A stretch of DNA of 64,000 nt from Fibrobacterota bacterium (GTDB taxonomy: Bacteria; Fibrobacterota; Chitinivibrionia; Chitinivibrionales; Chitinispirillaceae): the NCBI GenBank assembly GCA_023436205.1, contig JAEZKC010000016.1, positions 78,128 through 142,127 of the forward strand, given 5' to 3'. The notes beneath the pieces were generated by a model, which worked only from the letters and a program-made list of their open reading frames with translations, had not been told where the DNA came from and did not search any database. The translations under genes and the position numbers were made by a program. Shown piece by piece: positions 60,598-64,000 of the stretch. Position 1 is the stretch's first letter. Each line of letters opens with the position of its first letter.

Positions 60598-62850
60598 ATG
60601 AGTGTTGCGGATAAGAAAATGAACATGCTCCGTTGGACAGGTACAGCTCTCGTTTTTGCGATGCTATGCTCCGCATCAGCTGCGATATCACCTGCTCTGC
60701 CGGTCCCCGTAAACTTCCGAGGTACGGCACTTCTCTGGAATGGCAGGCCTGAACTGGCGCTCGAAGCGGTTAAAAAAGACTCTCTTTACTCCGACACTCT
60801 TCACCAGCTTTTTAAACTGGGTACCATAAACGCCCGCTTGAAAAACCGCTCTGAAGCACTTGCCGCTCTGGGAAAAGTCACAAAACAAAGCAGTACCCTG
60901 GCTCCGCTGGCTTATGAACAGATTGGTGATCTGAATTCAGAGCTCAATGAAAATAAATGGGCCGTTCTTGCCTATGGCTCAGCCTTGGGCTACACTCTGC
61001 CCTATTCCTATAAAAAAATGCTTTTCCAGAAAATCCATGAACTCGAGAAAAAAGGAGCGGAAATTCCCCAAAACGGTTCATGGCTCAATGAATACCAGAA
61101 GTGGGCTTCGAAGCAACGTCCAATAAAACCCTCTGAACTCGAGTCTCTGTGCGATTCTCTGATTGCCATGGGCCAGATGGCTGCAGCCGATTCCGTTCTC
61201 GAGCTGCACCTGTCTCACTTATCCGCCAGAGAAGCATGTCCAATAATAAAGAATCTATTTCAGAAAAGAGAAACCGATACAACCGTTTCCACATCATTTC
61301 TCTTCTCACTCGCTCAGAAGTCACATCGTTGCCGAGATAATGCCACAGCCGACAAGCTTCTATCTTCCGCTCAGAAACGAACCGATTTCAGCACGGCTGT
61401 ACCGGCTCGCCGGTCCTTGATGCTCGCTGCCGACATTGAGTATGACCTTGGCCACTTTCAACAGGCCATAGCGTTATATAAGAAGTATGAAAAAGAGTTT
61501 TCTCCGGAATCTGAAGTGCTCATGCAAATCGCCCGTGCCTACCGAAAACTGGGCAATGGCGATCAGGCCAACAAATGGTATGACCGTCACATTCAGGTAT
61601 TCCCCTCTCACCCTAAATCCCAGGAAATTCTCTGGTTGAGGGCTTGGCAGCACGAAGAGAGAAACCACTTCAAATCAGCAGCATCAGTTTACAGAAAGCT
61701 TTTCTCATCAAAGGGAAAGAGGACCGAAGAATCACATCTGCGCCATGCCTTATGCTATTATCGGCGCGGGGAGTACGATTCATCTCTGGCCTACCTTTCT
61801 GCTTTTCAGAAAAAATATCCTGAATCCTACTTTTCCGCCGCGTCCATGTTCTGGCAAGGGAAATGCCTGCTTGCGCTGGGGAGGAAAGAAAATGCGTGCA
61901 GCACCTGGAGTGTGCTTTCAAAACTTGATCCCACCGACTACTATGCTCATCGCGCCCGCCAGATGATGGGAGACACTACCGGGCAGATTTGGGTTGATTA
62001 TGATTCGACTACAAATATGCAGTACACCCGCACCTGGCTGGACTCTATCAGTCCATCCTCAAAAAAGGCCATCTCTGCAAATGACAGTGTTAGTCTTTTC
62101 AGGGGAGCGGCGCTGCTGTCTGTTGGTCTTGCCAAAGAAGCCGAATGTTTTCTGGAAGACTTTGAGACCAATTATTACGGTAATCTCCTTCTCCAGTTTG
62201 ATCTGGCTTCCGCTTATGCCATGGCTGGTGATCCCGCTTTGGCCTTCAGGGTGGGACGCAGGTTATCCTGGCGAATTCCCGTCGAGAACCGTAGCCAAGT
62301 GCCTTATGACGTGCAGACACTATTGTACCCTGACTTTTTCTCCCGTACCGTTCTGACGAATGCTGCCCGATTCGCAGTCGATCCCCTGCTAATCTGTGCG
62401 GTGATCCGACAGGAAAGCATATTCGATCCACAGATTGTTTCGCCAGCAGGTGCAGTCGGTCTTATGCAGATTATGCCCTATACTGGAAAGGCTATAAGCG
62501 GCAAACTAAAGGATGATTTCTCAACTGACTCTCTCTACAGTTTCGCTTTCAACATCCGTTACGGCTCTTATTACCTTAAAGAACTTCTGGATGACTTCGA
62601 CGGAAATCTGGTTCTCGTTCTGGCAAGCTATAATGCCGGGCCACATAATGCCAGAAAGTGGTATGAAAGAGGCAAAGACCTCGACAGTGATCTTTTCGTG
62701 GAGGACATCGGTTTTACGGAAACCCGGGGATATGTCAAAAAAGTTCTGGGGAATTACTGGACGTACAAATCTCTCAGCCAAAGAGCAAATCATGCATACA
62801 ATCCCCAGAATGTGGTGATCCCCAAGGTTCAAAGCACGATCGCTCCTTGA
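60598..62850 (+). CDS. Soluble lytic murein transglycosylase-type protein with TPR repeats
   Basis: 750 residues from ATG 60598 (AGGAAGG upstream). A signal peptide ends near SASA-A. Residues about 45-560 are helical repeats in the TPR/superhelical style (PELALEAVKKDSLYSDTLHQ, GHFQQAIALYKKYEKEF, GNGDQANKWYDRHIQ). The C-terminal SLT domain (about 590-725) has the catalytic Glu in AVIRQESIFDPQIVSPAGAV, then GLMQIMPYTGK, and VLASYNAGPHNARKW. It cleaves peptidoglycan glycan strands to anhydro sugars in the periplasm, and the repeats shape the substrate channel as in Slt70. Divergent from the nuclease gene. Confidence 0.9.
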   Translation: MSVADKKMNMLRWTGTALVFAMLCSASAAISPALPVPVNFRGTALLWNGRPELALEAVKKDSLYSDTLHQLFKLGTINARLKNRSEALAALGKVTKQSSTLAPLAYEQIGDLNSELNENKWAVLAYGSALGYTLPYSYKKMLFQKIHELEKKGAEIPQNGSWLNEYQKWASKQRPIKPSELESLCDSLIAMGQMAAADSVLELHLSHLSAREACPIIKNLFQKRETDTTVSTSFLFSLAQKSHRCRDNATADKLLSSAQKRTDFSTAVPARRSLMLAADIEYDLGHFQQAIALYKKYEKEFSPESEVLMQIARAYRKLGNGDQANKWYDRHIQVFPSHPKSQEILWLRAWQHEERNHFKSAASVYRKLFSSKGKRTEESHLRHALCYYRRGEYDSSLAYLSAFQKKYPESYFSAASMFWQGKCLLALGRKENACSTWSVLSKLDPTDYYAHRARQMMGDTTGQIWVDYDSTTNMQYTRTWLDSISPSSKKAISANDSVSLFRGAALLSVGLAKEAECFLEDFETNYYGNLLLQFDLASAYAMAGDPALAFRVGRRLSWRIPVENRSQVPYDVQTLLYPDFFSRTVLTNAARFAVDPLLICAVIRQESIFDPQIVSPAGAVGLMQIMPYTGKAISGKLKDDFSTDSLYSFAFNIRYGSYYLKELLDDFDGNLVLVLASYNAGPHNARKWYERGKDLDSDLFVEDIGFTETRGYVKKVLGNYWTYKSLSQRANHAYNPQNVVIPKVQSTIAP

Positions 62851-62985
62851 TGCAAACGTGGTAATATTATGTGAATCAAGCTGTTGCAAAATGAGTGACT
62901 TCTTCTTATTTTTTCAAAGATCTGGGAATAAACCTGGAGAATTAGTTGTGTTTCAAATATGGTGTACTTTAGCTGGGAGGCTCAA

Positions 62986-63930
62986 ATGTTAAAGCGACTC
63001 GTGCCCGTACTGCTTCTTGGAGCTCTGGTTTCTGTTCATGCCGAACAGGAAGTTAAAGCAGACTCTGTCAACTATGAAAAACCAAATGAGTGGAAGCTAT
63101 TTGCATCCAATGCTCCAGTTAAGGCATTCGTCCTGGCCAAAGACATGCTTTGGTACGCCACCGATGAAATGGTTTTTGCCCAGCCAATGAAGTCCAAAAA
63201 TTACCAGCAGTATTCCAAGCTGGGGACTATTCCCTCTGCGGGAGTGAAAGGAATGGCGCAGGATGGGTCTGGCAAGGTGTGGTTCGCGACTCCGGCCGGA
63301 GTTGCAGTGCGCAGCGGCAATGATTTCACCAGTTACACTTCTGAAAACGGTTTACCAGACAACAATGCCACCTGCGTTGCAACCCGGGGCGGCGATGTAT
63401 GGGTGGGAACATCCAATGGTGCTGCTCAGTTCACCGGTGGTGCCTGGAAAGTGTATACTACCGCTCAGGGACTTGTTTCCAACAATGTTCAGACTGCGGT
63501 GATCGACAACAAAGGTACAGTCTGGCTTGGTACCGACAAAGGCATCAGCTCCTTCGATGGTACAAAGTGGACCACACACAATATGAAAAGCGGCCTCAGC
63601 TGGAACAGCACACATGCTCTGGCAGTGGACAGCAAAAACAAGATCTGGGCAGCAGTGGGTGAAAAGGATGTAAACTGCTATACCGGAACAGAATGGAAAA
63701 CATATCTGGAGATACAGCCGGGCATCACCTCAATAATGGATGATACCCGCAGAACCTGGTTTGGAACCGAAACTGGTCTGCTGAGATTCAATGGTGAAGA
63801 TTGGGTAACCGATCCCAACGCCATCGGCATCCCCGCAGCTCAGGTGTTCCAGATGAATATGGATGCAAGTGGGAATTTGTGGTTTGCCATGGAACGTGGA
63901 GTTCTCTGCCTGAGCAATCCCTACCGCTGA
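62986..63930 (+). CDS. Secreted propeller-repeat protein (two-component regulator propeller type)
   Basis: 314 residues from ATG 62986, with GGGAGG 5 nt upstream; a frame extension to 62959 is not needed. Signal peptide MLKRLVPVLLLGALVSVHAE. The rest is a chain of blades: GKVWFATPAGVAVRSG, GDVWVGTSNGAAQFTG, GTVWLGTDKGISSFDG, KIWAAVGEKDVNCYTG, RTWFGTETGLLRFNG and NLWFAMERGVLCLS. These are the repeats found in front of hybrid kinases, but this protein ends after one propeller, so it is a free periplasmic or surface propeller. The partial gene at 1-350 is of the same type. Confidence 0.85.
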   Translation: MLKRLVPVLLLGALVSVHAEQEVKADSVNYEKPNEWKLFASNAPVKAFVLAKDMLWYATDEMVFAQPMKSKNYQQYSKLGTIPSAGVKGMAQDGSGKVWFATPAGVAVRSGNDFTSYTSENGLPDNNATCVATRGGDVWVGTSNGAAQFTGGAWKVYTTAQGLVSNNVQTAVIDNKGTVWLGTDKGISSFDGTKWTTHNMKSGLSWNSTHALAVDSKNKIWAAVGEKDVNCYTGTEWKTYLEIQPGITSIMDDTRRTWFGTETGLLRFNGEDWVTDPNAIGIPAAQVFQMNMDASGNLWFAMERGVLCLSNPYR

Positions 63931-64000
63931 GAAATCGGCACGTTTTTTGCAAACCACACTTACTACTCTTAAGCGGAGATCACTCTGCACAGTCCTGCGC

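Overview
The window looks like chromosomal DNA of a Gram-negative bacterium from the FCB side of the tree, most likely Fibrobacterota (Chitinispirillia-like). The reasons are many lipoproteins and outer-membrane-type proteins, a secreted repeat protein with a type IX/FlgD-like C-terminal domain, a class II (B12-dependent) ribonucleotide reductase, two B12-binding radical SAM enzymes and two-component-type propeller proteins. The phylum call is an inference from gene families, not from a marker gene. I saw no phage, insertion sequence or CRISPR array.

Layout. 1-4.4 kb (mostly minus): the 5' part of a propeller protein, a small lipoprotein, a large secreted repeat protein and tRNA-Ala(CGC). 4.5-9.9 kb (plus): a compact run of an HTH-STAS protein, a small protein, a large toroid/lyase-like protein, a YkgJ-type cysteine cluster protein, a GSCFA protein and a family 9 glycosyltransferase, probably for envelope polysaccharide. 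9.9-13.4 kb: an accessory-looking stretch with two orphan genes, a foldback element, a striking array of 21-bp repeats in two opposed arms, and a relic of a histidine kinase gene. 13.6-18.9 kb (plus): LapA-like protein, B12 radical SAM, PTS enzyme I, second B12 radical SAM, GtrA-like protein. 19-23.8 kb (minus): KaiC-like ATPase overlapping a pseudo-receiver histidine kinase, then a lipoprotein and a membrane protein. 24-29 kb: nucleotide-sugar reductase; the tig-clpP-clpX proteolysis genes; tRNA-Leu(TAG). 28.8-33.7 kb: DTW-domain protein, a composite lipoprotein, a single-domain response regulator, a P-loop kinase, Nif3-like protein, a second YkgJ-type protein and prfB with its programmed frameshift.

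34-45 kb: nrdJ behind a near-perfect NrdR box, lysA, GNAT acetyltransferase, a lipoprotein paired with a HipA-like kinase, a CsgG-like protein, mgtE and two envelope proteins of unknown function. 45-51 kb (plus): primary sigma factor, a diguanylate cyclase, then aroE, aroA and aroB of the shikimate pathway. 51-64 kb: thioredoxin-fold protein, phosphodiesterase plus S41 protease, a 1008-residue metallopeptidase/propeller/barrel protein, a lipoprotein, a secreted nuclease-family lipoprotein, a lytic transglycosylase and a second propeller protein.

The most unusual item is the 21-bp array at 10289-10620: eight cores at exactly 21-bp spacing, a palindromic junction, then seven in-phase positions in the opposite orientation. 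Next are the KaiC/pseudo-receiver kinase pair, a hairpin sequence repeated 22 kb apart in two unrelated gaps, and the three-part metallopeptidase.
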